NCBI GenBank assembly: GCA_050251715.1
Contig: JBFWMG010000013.1
Coordinates: 30,734 to 94,733, forward strand
Source of the DNA: JBFWMG01 sp050251715
Lineage (GTDB): Bacteria; Desulfobacterota; Desulfovibrionia; Desulfovibrionales; Desulfovibrionaceae
Length of the DNA stretch: 64,000 bases
Reading direction: 5' to 3'
The notes under the pieces were generated by a model. That model saw nothing but the letters and a program-made list of their open reading frames with translations. It ran no database searches and was not told the DNA's origin. Shown one piece after another: positions 26,239 to 38,735 of the stretch. Numbering within the stretch: the first letter of the stretch is position 1; every line of letters starts with the position of its first letter. Both the position numbers and the translations under genes were made by a program.

Positions 26239-27255
26239 TTATCGCCGCAGCTGGTACTTGCGCACGGCGGCGTTGTGTTCGGCGAGGGTTTTGCTGAAGT
26301 AGTGGGTGCCGTCTTTTTTGGACACGAAGTAGAGGAATTTGTGGTCGTCGGGGTGGGCGGCGGCCTGCAGGGCGGCCAGGCCGGGCGAGCAGATGGGCGT
26401 GCGCGGCAGGCCGGGGTGGCGGTAGGTGTTGTAGGGGTTGGTTTTGTCTTCCAGGTGTTTTTTGGTCAGGTTGCCGTCAAAAATGGTGCCCAGGCCGTAG
26501 ATGACCGTGGCGCAGGATTGCAGGGCCATGCGGCGTTTCAGGCGGTTGGTGAACACGCCCGCGACCATGGGGCGTTCCTCGAAATTGCCGGTTTCCTTTT
26601 CCACCACCGAGGCGAGGGTGACCACGTTATGGATGGCGGCGGCGTCGGGCAGGCCGCCGGGCCAGATTTTGGCGGCCTGTTTCCAGAAGGATTTGACCAG
26701 CAGGTCGGCCACGGCTTGGGCGTCGCCCACCTGGGCGCGGGTCAGATAGTAGGTTTCGGGGAACAGGTAGCCTTCGGCGGTGTCGTGGGGGATGCCGTGT
26801 TCGCGCAGGAAGAGCGGATCCTTGATGACCTTGGCGAAGTCGGCGGCCGGGGCGAATCCGGCCTTTTCGATGACCTCGGCGGTTTCCCACCAGGTCAGGC
26901 CTTCGCGGATGGACAGGCGGTACTGGATGGGGCGGCCCGCGACCAGGGTTTCAAGGATGCGTTCCGGGGTCCAGTTGGTGTGCAGTTCGAACTCGCCCGC
27001 CTGGATGGAGCCGAATTTATGCTCCTTTTCGCCGAGCAGGCGGAAGAATTCGGGGTCGGTGATGAGGTCGTTGTCGGCGAGCAGGCGGGTGACCTTGTCG
27101 AAGGTGGCGCCGGGCGGCACGGAAAAGACGACCTCGTGGCCGGGCGATTGGGGCGGTACGGTGAGAAAGGCGCGCCATTGGTGGTAGACGTATCCGGCCA
27201 TGCCGAGCGACGCGGCGGTGACGAGGCCAAGGAAGATGTAGAGAATTTTCTTCAT
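26239..27255 (-). CDS. mltG: Endolytic murein transglycosylase
   Basis: 338 residues. One N-terminal membrane helix (about 4-21), then the YceG fold with the catalytic glutamate in LASVVEKETGNFEER near residue 218 and the conserved TPICSPGLAALQAA near 290. It cleaves nascent glycan strands at the outer face of the membrane and ends their elongation. Its ATG overlaps the ruvX stop by four bases. Length and motifs are normal. Confidence 0.93.
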   Translation of the reverse strand: MKKILYIFLGLVTAASLGMAGYVYHQWRAFLTVPPQSPGHEVVFSVPPGATFDKVTRLLADNDLITDPEFFRLLGEKEHKFGSIQAGEFELHTNWTPERILETLVAGRPIQYRLSIREGLTWWETAEVIEKAGFAPAADFAKVIKDPLFLREHGIPHDTAEGYLFPETYYLTRAQVGDAQAVADLLVKSFWKQAAKIWPGGLPDAAAIHNVVTLASVVEKETGNFEERPMVAGVFTNRLKRRMALQSCATVIYGLGTIFDGNLTKKHLEDKTNPYNTYRHPGLPRTPICSPGLAALQAAAHPDDHKFLYFVSKKDGTHYFSKTLAEHNAAVRKYQLRR

Positions 27256-27689
27256 GTGGTTTCGGCGGACCGGGGCGTGTCGATGAACGACTGGAGGATG
27301 CGCACCGCCGCCTGCTGGTCCACGGTATTCTTCAGCGCGTTTCCGGTCAATCCCGCCTGGCGCAGGTCGTCCTCGGCCTCGAAGGAGGACAGCTCCTCGT
27401 CCATGAGGTGGATGGGCAGGCTGGTGCGGCGGCCCAGGCTGGCGGCGAAGTTGCGCACCTGGCGGATGGTGAGGTGTTCCTGGCCGTCGGCGGTGTCGTA
27501 GCCCGCCAGGGGGATGCCGAGCACGATGGCTTCGATGCCCTCCTGGTCCAGGATGCGCAGCAGGTCGTCAAAGAGCGCGTCGCGGCTGGTGCGGTGGATG
27601 GTCTTGAGCGGAAAGGCGATGGTGCCCGTGGGATTGGTGACGGCCAACCCCACGCGCCTGGTGCCGAAATCGATGCCGAGCAGTTTCAT
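27252..27689 (-). CDS. ruvX: Putative pre-16S rRNA nuclease (YqgF/RuvX family)
   Basis: 145 residues with an RNase H-like fold: GIDFGTRRVGLAVT at the N terminus, IVLGIPLAGYD near 57, and the C-terminal KNTVDQQAAVRIL. Family members process the 5' end of 16S rRNA, and a Holliday-junction role has also been proposed. It is coupled to mltG through an ATGA overlap. Confidence 0.9.
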   Translation of the reverse strand: MKLLGIDFGTRRVGLAVTNPTGTIAFPLKTIHRTSRDALFDDLLRILDQEGIEAIVLGIPLAGYDTADGQEHLTIRQVRNFAASLGRRTSLPIHLMDEELSSFEAEDDLRQAGLTGNALKNTVDQQAAVRILQSFIDTPRSAETT

Positions 27690-27734
27690 GCCGTGCCGCC
27701 CGAGGGTGGGGCGTGGGGCGGGTCCGCCGTGGCG

Positions 27735-30700
27735 CTAGAGCGCCACGGTGCGGACCTTGCCGTGCGCCTCGGCCTTGGCCAGCGCGGTGCGCAGCCGTTT
27801 TTCCCAGTCCGCGCCAAAGCGGGCCTGGGCGAGGAATTCCAGGGTGTGCAGCACGGGCTGGGGCTTGCCCATGCCCATGAGGCTGCGGGCGATGCCTATC
27901 TTGCACGAGGGGCAGCCCACGAGGATGGGCGTGTCGTTGGGATAGTCCGCCAGGTCTTCGGCCAGGTGTTCCTTTTTGCGGTCGCGCAGCTTGTTGTAGA
28001 TGTCGGGCGAGGTGAGCGCGCCCAGGCCCGATTCGCCGCAGCAGCCCGGGGACACGGTGACCGTGGCGCCGGTGAGCGTGCGCAGTGCGCCCGCGTAGGC
28101 GTCGGCGGCCTTGTTGGCGGCCAGGCCGCTCCATTCGGCGTGGCAGGCGGCGTGGTAGAGCAGGCGGTCGTCCGCCACCGCCACCGGGGCGGTTTGCCGT
28201 TCCATGAGGAACTGCGTCACGTCGCGGTGCTCGGTCTTTTGGGCCAGCACGGTGGCCAGTTCGTAGCGGGCGAGTCCGGAGCGGCACGAGCCGCAGGCGG
28301 TGAGCACGCGGGAGATGGCGAGCCCCGCGCTCTGGGCGCGGCCCAGGAATTCGCGGATGGCCTTGATGTTGCGGTCGCGGTTGGCGGCGAAGGCCTCGTC
28401 GCAGCCCGAGGCGAGCAGCGGGTAGCCGCAGCACAGGTGTTCGGGCGGCAGCACCACGGGCACGCCCGCGTCGAGCAGCAGCATGATGGTGGCCAGGCCG
28501 ATGGAGCGGTAGAACAGCCCCGCGCCGCAGCCGGGGAAATAGAAGGCCGCTTCCACGCCAGGCGCGGCGGGGTCGACCCCGGCGGGCGTGAAGATGTTGC
28601 CCTTGTCGAGCGCCAGGGCGTCGTCCAGGTTGCGGAAACCCACGGTGGGGCCGGGGCCGGAGAAGAGCGGGCTTTTCAGGCGGTCGGTCCACTTGGCGGG
28701 TACCAGGCCCAGGGCGGCGTTTTGCACCACCTGGCCCACGGCGGCGGCGCGGGCGGCCAGGGGCACGCGCTTGCCCGGCAGTTCGGCCAGGTAGTTGAGC
28801 ACGCGGGTCTTGATGGGGTGGCCGTCCATGCCCTCGTGCACCAGCAGCGCGCGCATGCCCAGCGCCGCGCCGGAAGAGTCGATCTTGACCGGGCACACGG
28901 CGGTGCATTTGCCGCAGCCGGTGCAGTGCTCCACCATGAGCCGCAGCTGCTTGAGCAGCGAATCGTCGGGTTCGCCCTTGTGCACCTTGGTGTAGTAGAT
29001 GGCCTCGATGAGCGCGCCCAGGCTGATGTTCTTGTTGCGCGGGTGGGACATGAGCGAGCGCTCGGGCTGGTACATGGGGCAGACCTGCTTGCACTTGCCG
29101 CAGCGGGTGCACACCTGCACGTTGGTGAGCAGGTTGATGAGCTGTTCCTTGTCCGGCAGGCCGGTGGCGCGGATGTCCTCGATGAGCCGGTTGAAGGAGA
29201 AGGTGTAGGGCTTGACCGGCAGGTCGGGCCGGGTGAGCTTGCCGGGGTTGAGCACGCCGCGCGGGTCCACCTTGGCCTTGTAGGCCTTGATCGCGGCCAT
29301 TTTTTCCGCTGACAGGAAGGATATCTTGGTGATGCCGATGCCGTGTTCGCCGCTGACCACGCCCTTGAGTTCCTGGGCCTTGGTCATGACCTCGGCGGCG
29401 GCCTCCTCGGCCAGCTTGAGCATCTCTGGGTCGTTGGAGTTGACCGGGATGTTGACGTGGCAGTTGCCGTCGCCCGCGTGCATGTGGTTGGCCACGATGA
29501 TGCGCCGGGCCATGGTGCGGTCGTGGATGGCGTCGATCTGCGGCTTCAGGTCCGGGTAGCGGAAGGTGAGATCCTTGAAGAAGTAGAAGGCCTGCATCTT
29601 CAGTTCCTCGTCGCTCACCTCGCTGGGCGGCACCTCGTGCATGAGGATGCGCGAGGTGTGGTTGAACTCCATGTTGATGAATGTGTCGTGCAGGCCCATG
29701 CCGGGCAGGCGGCCCACGTCCTGCAGGCCCGAGCGGTAGGCCTTGGCCATGTAGATGAGGTTGAGGTGCTCCAGGAACGAGGCGAATTCGGGGATCACGT
29801 CGATGGGGATGACGATGTCCTCGTTGATCTTGAAGCCGGAGGTGCGCTTGGCGATGGCCGAGAGCTTGTGGCGGTCTTCCCAGAACAGTTCCGCCTCGCG
29901 GTCGTCGCGGGCCGCGAACACGTCCACGGAGTCGTAGGGCTGGCAGATGTTGACGATGTCGCGCACGGCGGCTTCCAGCGCGGTCTCGTCGTCCGAGTCG
30001 AGCTGGATGAGCAGCACGGAGTTGGGGTCGCCCTCATAGGTGGTGGACTTGCTCTGGTAATTGATGGCCTGCACGTATTTGATGCCGAATTCCTCCAGGG
30101 CCGAAATCTTGACCAGATCGCCCTGGCTGCGGATCGTGTTGCGCAGGGCCACGATGTCCTTGATGACGTACATGGCGTGCAGCAGCGAGCGGCCATAGAA
30201 TTCGAGGCACAGGGTCCGCGAATGCGCGGGCTGGGGATGGCAGATGAAGCACACGTCCACGATGACGCCGTCCACGCCTTCCTTCTGCACGCCGGGCAGG
30301 CCGCCCAGGAACTTGTTGGTCACGTCCTTGCCCAGGCCGGGCGCGCGGATCTGGTCGCCGGGCAGCGCCACGGTCTCCAGCAGTTCGCCCTGGCCGTTGC
30401 GCACCTCGAACACGGCGGTCTCCTCGGCCAGGATCTTGTGGCCGGGATGGTTGGCGCGGCGCACCTCGATGACCTCGCCCGTGGGCGTGACCATGCGGTA
30501 GGAGAGGATGCAGTCGATGGTGGTGCCGTATTCAAAGGCAAAGGGGCCGCCGGAGTTCTCGCTCACGTTGCCGCCCAGGGACGAGGCGGTCTTGGAGGCC
30601 GGGTCCACGGTGAAGAGCAGCCCCTTGGCCGCCGCCGCCCTGATCGCCTCCATGGTGATGACGCCCGCCTGGGCGCACAGCACGCGCGTGTCCGTGTCGA

Positions 30701-31292
30701 TGGACAGTATCTTCTTGAGCTTGGACAGGGAGAGGATGACGCTGCGCTGGTCCGCCGGGACCGCGCCGCCTGTCAGGCCCGAGCCGCCGCCGCGCGGCAC
30801 CAGGGCGAAATGCAGCTCGTTGGCCAGGCGCACGATGCCCTGGATCTCTTCGATGGACTGGGGATGCACCACGAGCAGCGGCATTTCCATGCGCAGGTCC
30901 GTGGCGTCGGTGGCGCACTCCACGCGGGAGCTGGGGCGTGTGTCGATGTTTTCCTGGGGCATGAACTCGCCGAAGCGGCGGATGAGCTCGCGGCGAAAGG
31001 CCCGATCCAGGTCAAAGGCCTCCCAGAACCGGGACATGCTCTCGCCGAGGATGGTGGCGTATTCGTCGGCCAGCGAGGGCTTGACGCGGTTGAATTTCTC
31101 CCAGGCGCTGGCGCGCACCATGTCGGGCGAGATGAAGGGGTTGTAGCGGACCAGGAACAACTCCTCGGCCAGTGCGAGCGTGAGGTCGCGCACGCCTTCG
31201 GGCCAGAGCGCGAAGGTCTTGAGGTCGAGGCCGAGTACGCGGGGAACGAGGTGTTCCACGGCAATGGAGAAGTGGGGGCCTTTATGTAGCAT
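27735..31292 (-). CDS. Fused FAD / iron-sulfur D-lactate (2-hydroxyacid) dehydrogenase
   Basis: About 1185 residues. The first 550 or so form an FAD-linked oxidase domain (PCMH type; PRGGGSGLTGGAVP and SSLGGNVSENSGGPFAFEYG). A C-terminal electron-transfer part has two 4Fe-4S motifs (CTRCGKCKQVCP, CTGCGKCTAVCP) and CCG-type cysteine clusters (CCGYPLLASG, CGSCRSG, CCGESGLG). This GlcD-GlcF-like fusion oxidises D-lactate or a similar 2-hydroxyacid and passes electrons towards quinone. Lactate is a main substrate for these bacteria. The start at MLHKGPHF is chosen because upstream codons look non-coding; AAGGCGG is 11 bp before it. Confidence 0.88.
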   Translation of the reverse strand: MLHKGPHFSIAVEHLVPRVLGLDLKTFALWPEGVRDLTLALAEELFLVRYNPFISPDMVRASAWEKFNRVKPSLADEYATILGESMSRFWEAFDLDRAFRRELIRRFGEFMPQENIDTRPSSRVECATDATDLRMEMPLLVVHPQSIEEIQGIVRLANELHFALVPRGGGSGLTGGAVPADQRSVILSLSKLKKILSIDTDTRVLCAQAGVITMEAIRAAAAKGLLFTVDPASKTASSLGGNVSENSGGPFAFEYGTTIDCILSYRMVTPTGEVIEVRRANHPGHKILAEETAVFEVRNGQGELLETVALPGDQIRAPGLGKDVTNKFLGGLPGVQKEGVDGVIVDVCFICHPQPAHSRTLCLEFYGRSLLHAMYVIKDIVALRNTIRSQGDLVKISALEEFGIKYVQAINYQSKSTTYEGDPNSVLLIQLDSDDETALEAAVRDIVNICQPYDSVDVFAARDDREAELFWEDRHKLSAIAKRTSGFKINEDIVIPIDVIPEFASFLEHLNLIYMAKAYRSGLQDVGRLPGMGLHDTFINMEFNHTSRILMHEVPPSEVSDEELKMQAFYFFKDLTFRYPDLKPQIDAIHDRTMARRIIVANHMHAGDGNCHVNIPVNSNDPEMLKLAEEAAAEVMTKAQELKGVVSGEHGIGITKISFLSAEKMAAIKAYKAKVDPRGVLNPGKLTRPDLPVKPYTFSFNRLIEDIRATGLPDKEQLINLLTNVQVCTRCGKCKQVCPMYQPERSLMSHPRNKNISLGALIEAIYYTKVHKGEPDDSLLKQLRLMVEHCTGCGKCTAVCPVKIDSSGAALGMRALLVHEGMDGHPIKTRVLNYLAELPGKRVPLAARAAAVGQVVQNAALGLVPAKWTDRLKSPLFSGPGPTVGFRNLDDALALDKGNIFTPAGVDPAAPGVEAAFYFPGCGAGLFYRSIGLATIMLLLDAGVPVVLPPEHLCCGYPLLASGCDEAFAANRDRNIKAIREFLGRAQSAGLAISRVLTACGSCRSGLARYELATVLAQKTEHRDVTQFLMERQTAPVAVADDRLLYHAACHAEWSGLAANKAADAYAGALRTLTGATVTVSPGCCGESGLGALTSPDIYNKLRDRKKEHLAEDLADYPNDTPILVGCPSCKIGIARSLMGMGKPQPVLHTLEFLAQARFGADWEKRLRTALAKAEAHGKVRTVAL

Positions 31293-31780
31293 GTGGAGGA
31301 TGACCGCCTTTTCACATGGGAAGTGCAAGGACTTGAATATAAACACGCCCAGGCGCCGTGACAAGGCTTGCCAGGCGCCGGGAACATTTTTGCCGCGGTT
31401 GCCGCTCCAGGTGTCCAGCCACCGGGGGCGCGTGACGCCCGCTGGCCGGACGCGGGCCGGACTGGCCGCGCACGCCGGGTTGCCGGGGGGCACGCGGGCG
31501 TAAAGGTCGCGCCATAGTCCAAGACCGCGCGGGTGTAAAGCCTGGAGAGGGGGGCGTTTGCCCCCGTGCGGGCTCTGGCCGCGCAACGGGGGCGCATGAC
31601 GGGCAGGGCGCGCTGCCGCGCCCTGCCCGTCATGCGTGTGTTTCCTGGGGAGCCGCCCTTGCGGCTGGGGCCGCTCGTGTCGCGTCCTTGAAAAACATGG
31701 CAATGTTTTTCAAGGAAAAAATAATATATTTTAATTTATTATCCTCAAAATTCGTATTTACTCATTTTGAGGACGCGACA
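31293..31780. other. 488-bp gap with two palindromic structures
   Basis: Lies between the acyl-CoA synthetase stop and the lactate dehydrogenase start, both on the - strand. No coding frame with a usable start is convincing. It holds a 20-bp-stem hairpin (31593-31636) and an AT-rich palindromic element (31677-31781). The dehydrogenase promoter is expected in the remaining 300 bp. Confidence 0.6.
31593..31636. repeat. Long perfect inverted repeat
   Basis: A 20-bp perfectly paired, GC-rich stem with the loop CTGC (left arm 31593-31612, right arm 31617-31636, core GACGGGCAGGGCGCG and its complement). There is no T tract on the - strand, so it is not an ordinary terminator for the synthetase gene. 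Confidence 0.85.
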
Positions 31781-31781
31781 C
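31677..31781. repeat. AT-rich palindromic element with 12-bp terminal inverted repeats
   Basis: The ends GTGTCGCGTCCT (31677-31688) and AGGACGCGACAC (31770-31781) are perfect inverted repeats. Inside are a 13-bp hairpin (31686-31715, CCTTGAAAAACAT stem, loop GGCA) and a 9-bp hairpin (31743-31772, CCTCAAAAT stem), separated by almost pure A/T. The right end overlaps the first base of the synthetase stop codon. Base composition differs sharply from the GC-rich surroundings. Confidence 0.75.
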
Positions 31782-33415
31782 TAGGCGGTTTGGGTCGCAA
31801 ACATGGCGGCGGCCATGTCGCGGAGTTTGAATTTTTGCACGTCGCCACCGGCACTGCGGGGAAATTCCTCCACAAAGACCACATGGCGCGGCCTCTTGTA
31901 CTTGGCGATGGCGCCCCTGCAGGCGTCGCGGATGTCCTCGCGGGTGAGCGGCGCGCCCTCGGCCAGCACCACGAAGGCGACCACATCTTCGCCATGCTCG
32001 GCGCTTGGAACACCCACCACCTGCACCTGGGCCACGCCGTCGAGCGTGAGCAGGAATTCCTCCACCACGAGGGGGGAGATATGTTCGCCATCATGGATTA
32101 TCATGTCCTTGATGCGGCTGGTGATGGTCAGGCGGCCTTCCTCGTCCAGGGCGCCCACATCGCCCGTGCGCAGCCAGCCTTCCTCGTCCAGGGCGGCGGC
32201 GGTGGCCTCGGGATCCTTGTAATACCCCTTCATGACGTTGTAGCCCCGGCAGCGCACTTCGCCGTGCGCGCCTGGGGCCATGGAGCAGCCGTCCTCGGCG
32301 CACACCCGCACATCCACGCCCGGCAGCGGGGCAAGGCGTCCGGCGGCCCGCATCTCCGGCGTGTCGTCCGGCAGGGTCATGGCGATGACCGAGGCCGCCT
32401 CCGTCAGACCGTAGCACACGGCCACGGCGGGCATGTGCAGGTCGTCCATGATGCGCTGGACGGTTTGGGGCGGGCAGGGCGCTCCGGCCACCACGCCGGT
32501 GCGCAGCGATGAAAAGTCGAAGCGGTCGAAGAGCTTGTTGTCGAGCACGGCCCGGAACATGGACGGCGTGCCGTACAGCGCGGTGCATTTCTCGTGGTCC
32601 ACCGCCGCCATGACCTGCACCGGGTCAAAGGATTCGAGCACCACCAGCGTGCTGCCGCAGGCCATGGCCGCCAGCACGCCCAGCACGCAGCCAAAGCTGT
32701 TGAACAGGGGCACGGGCAGGCACACGCGGTCGCGGTGGGTCAGTCTTTGGTTGGCGCCCACGGTGCGTCCGTTGACCACCACGCTCTTGTGCGTGAGCAT
32801 GGCGCCCTTGGCCTCGCCCGTGGTGCCAGCCGTGTAGTGCATGACCGCCACGTGTTCCGGCTTCACGTTGGCCTGCCGGTCCAGGTATTCCTGCTCCAGC
32901 ACCATGCGGCCCAAGCCCATGATCTCGGGCATGGTGTACATGCCCCGGTGCTTTTCCTGGCCCAGAAACATGACCCGGCGCAAGCGGGGGAAGGCCGGGC
33001 AGCGCAGATCGCCGCGCTGGCGGGAGCGCAGCTCCGGCACCATGTCGTTCAGGGTCTGCACATGGTCCAGATCGCCGAATCCGTCGGTGATGAACAGGTT
33101 TTCCGCCTCGGCGTGGGCAAGGATGTGCCGTACCTCGTTGGGCCGGAAGCTGGTGCTCACGGTCAGGAATACGGCGCCGATCTTGGCGGCGGCGAATTGC
33201 AGGGCGATCCAGTACGGCACGTTGGCCGCCCACACGGCCACCTTTTCGCCGGGCCGCACGCCAAGGGAGACCAGTCCCTTGGCCAGGCCGTCCACCAGGC
33301 CGCCGAATTCCCGGAACGTCATGCGGAAGTTCCGATCGACATATGCCAGGGCCGCGTTCTCGGGGTGCGCCTCCACCACGGCGTCAAGCAACTGGCCCAT
33401 TGTCAGTCCACGCAT
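31781..33415 (-). CDS. AMP-dependent acyl-CoA synthetase
   Basis: 544 residues of the ANL superfamily. The ATP-binding motif is YTAGTTGEAKGAML near residue 200, followed by CYGLTEAA near 335, WLRTGDVG near 415 and the catalytic C-terminal lysine in GGDVQKFKL near 528. It activates a carboxylic acid to its CoA thioester with ATP. Medium or long chain fatty acids are the likely substrates, but specificity cannot be read. The start at MRGLTMG is preceded by AGGAAGGA. It is the gene upstream of the lactate dehydrogenase, separated by 488 bp of structured DNA. Confidence 0.88.
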   Translation of the reverse strand: MRGLTMGQLLDAVVEAHPENAALAYVDRNFRMTFREFGGLVDGLAKGLVSLGVRPGEKVAVWAANVPYWIALQFAAAKIGAVFLTVSTSFRPNEVRHILAHAEAENLFITDGFGDLDHVQTLNDMVPELRSRQRGDLRCPAFPRLRRVMFLGQEKHRGMYTMPEIMGLGRMVLEQEYLDRQANVKPEHVAVMHYTAGTTGEAKGAMLTHKSVVVNGRTVGANQRLTHRDRVCLPVPLFNSFGCVLGVLAAMACGSTLVVLESFDPVQVMAAVDHEKCTALYGTPSMFRAVLDNKLFDRFDFSSLRTGVVAGAPCPPQTVQRIMDDLHMPAVAVCYGLTEAASVIAMTLPDDTPEMRAAGRLAPLPGVDVRVCAEDGCSMAPGAHGEVRCRGYNVMKGYYKDPEATAAALDEEGWLRTGDVGALDEEGRLTITSRIKDMIIHDGEHISPLVVEEFLLTLDGVAQVQVVGVPSAEHGEDVVAFVVLAEGAPLTREDIRDACRGAIAKYKRPRHVVFVEEFPRSAGGDVQKFKLRDMAAAMFATQTA

Positions 33416-33706
33416 AATCCTTCCTCGTCGAACCGTGTTCGTCATTCAGGGAGCTGCCGCTGATACGCCTTGCCATTGTGCCCGCCGGACCATGCCTGCG
33501 GAGCCGTACCGCATGGGCAGGAGCCGAGGGCGCCGTTTGCCGCGTCGCGGCCCGAAACAGGCGTCGGGAGCGGCCGCCGCCAGGGCGTGGCATATCCCAA
33601 TGCTTGATGGTTTTGCATGGATTGACACCTTTGTCACGTATTTTTGCAAGCAATGACGCACAACCCAACCGCACGGGCCTGGGGCATGGCTCCGGGGAGG
33701 AGGGGG

Positions 33707-36877
<3,171 letters not shown>

Positions 36878-36946
36878 GGCGATGGTGTCCTGAACGTTCT
36901 GCGGCGTGTCTTCCGGTGTGCCAGGTTGGTTCCACGGTAGCCTAAA

Positions 36947-38542
36947 TCAACGCCGGACAGAAGCCTTTCGCCGCAACTTGCCATAGACTTTTTGCGCAAC
37001 GTTTCGGAAAATCGCAGCCTCGGCTATGCCCACGGCCTGGGAGGCCGCCACATAGCCCACGGCCCACACGGGTATGAGGGCCACGGCCACGTTGCCAAGC
37101 CCGCGCTGGTCAAGCACCGCCCACGTTCCCCAGGCCGCAAGGCCCACGCCCACCGCGAACCCGGCGTGCGCCAGTCCCGGCCACACGCAGCCCCGCCACA
37201 CATCAAGGGACGCGGCCACGCCCCCGCGCCGCACCAGCACCGCCAGGATGACGGCGTTGGCCCAGGAGGCCACGGTCACGGCCAGGGCAAGCCCCACGTG
37301 CGCCAGCGGTCCCATGAGCGCCAACGCGCAGCCCACATAGATCACCAGGCACGCCGCGCCCACGTAGACCGGCGTGCGGGTGTCCTGGCGGGCGTAAAAG
37401 GCGGACACCAGCGGGCGCACCACGGCAAAGGCGGGCAGGCCCGCGCTGTAGGCCACCAGCGCCCAGGAGGTGGCGCGCACCGCGTCGGCGGAAAAGGCGC
37501 CTCGCTTGAACAGCAACGCCACGACCGGATGGGACAGGGCGATGAGCCCCGCCGCGGCGGGGAGGCTGATGAAGAGCGTCAGCCGCAGCGCGCTGGCCAG
37601 CGCCGAGGCGAACCCGTCATCGTCCTGGGCCGCGGCCAGGCGCGACAGGCTGGGCAGGGCCGCCGTGCTTACGGCCACGCCGAACACGCCGAGCGGGAAC
37701 TGCACCAGCCGGTCCGCGTAGTAGAGATAGGAGACGCTGCCCGTGGGCAGATAGGAGGCCAGCAGCGTGCCGATGAGGATGTTGACCTGGTACACCGCCG
37801 CGCCGAACACCGTGGGCAGCATGACCCGTCCCAGGCGCTTGATGCCGTGGTGGGCCAGGGTCACCGGGCCGCGCCAGGAAAAACCCTTGCGCCGCAAGAA
37901 CGGTTGTTGCAGCTCCCATTGCAGCCAGCCCGACAGGAGCAAGGCCCAGGCGAGCGTGTGGGCCACGTCGCCACCGGTCCACACCGCGCCGAACGCGGCC
38001 GCGATGAGCACCACGTTCATCACGCACGGCGCGAGCGATGGCCCCAGATAATGGTCCATGGCGTTGAGCACGCCCATGCACAGCGCCACGGCGCAGATGA
38101 AGAGCGCAAAGGGAAAGCAGATGCGCACCAGGGACACGGTCAGGGCGAATATCTCCGGGTCGCGGGCAAAGCCTGGCGCGATGAGAAAGGTGAGCGGCTC
38201 GGCAAAGACCACGGCCGCCACGCAGATGACGCTGAGGATGGCGGCCAGCCACACCAGCGCGGCGCGGGCCATGGCAAAGGCGGACGCGTCGCCCTCTTCG
38301 GCGCGGATGCGCGCGAACACGGGCACGAAGGCCATGGTCAGCGACCCTTCGCCAAAGAGGCGCCGCATGAGATTGGGCAGGCGGAAGGCCACGAAAAAGG
38401 CGTCGGCCACCGGGCCGGCCCCCAGGGCGTAGGCGGTCACCAGGTCGCGCACAAAGCCGAGCCCCCGGCTCAGCAGCGTGGCGCCCGCCACCACCGAAGC
38501 GCCTTCGGCTATGCGCTGGGCATGAGTTGTTTCACTGGACAT
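36947..38542 (-). CDS. murJ: Lipid II flippase MurJ
   Basis: 531 residues with about 14 hydrophobic segments of the MVF/MOP exporter fold; the N-terminal stretch SRGLGFVRDLVTAYALG and FRLPNLMRRLFGEGSLTMAFVPVF are hallmarks of MurJ. It moves lipid-linked peptidoglycan precursor across the cytoplasmic membrane. It is divergent from the HD-GYP gene, with a 193-bp shared upstream region. Confidence 0.94.
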   Translation of the reverse strand: MSSETTHAQRIAEGASVVAGATLLSRGLGFVRDLVTAYALGAGPVADAFFVAFRLPNLMRRLFGEGSLTMAFVPVFARIRAEEGDASAFAMARAALVWLAAILSVICVAAVVFAEPLTFLIAPGFARDPEIFALTVSLVRICFPFALFICAVALCMGVLNAMDHYLGPSLAPCVMNVVLIAAAFGAVWTGGDVAHTLAWALLLSGWLQWELQQPFLRRKGFSWRGPVTLAHHGIKRLGRVMLPTVFGAAVYQVNILIGTLLASYLPTGSVSYLYYADRLVQFPLGVFGVAVSTAALPSLSRLAAAQDDDGFASALASALRLTLFISLPAAAGLIALSHPVVALLFKRGAFSADAVRATSWALVAYSAGLPAFAVVRPLVSAFYARQDTRTPVYVGAACLVIYVGCALALMGPLAHVGLALAVTVASWANAVILAVLVRRGGVAASLDVWRGCVWPGLAHAGFAVGVGLAAWGTWAVLDQRGLGNVAVALIPVWAVGYVAASQAVGIAEAAIFRNVAQKVYGKLRRKASVRR

Positions 38543-38735
38543 GGCTGCGTCTGGATCCCCTGGTGTCGTGGTCGGCAGTGCCGCTTTTGCTCATACAGCG
38601 TCCGCCCCCGCGCAACAAGGGAAAGCTGCCCGTTCCCCGCGCGATGGCGCGGCAAGGGGTTTTTCATTGTCCCGGTGTCTGGTAGGGTAGGCGCTGTGTC
38701 CCTTGTTTCCGAGCATTACTCCACGGAGCCACGCC

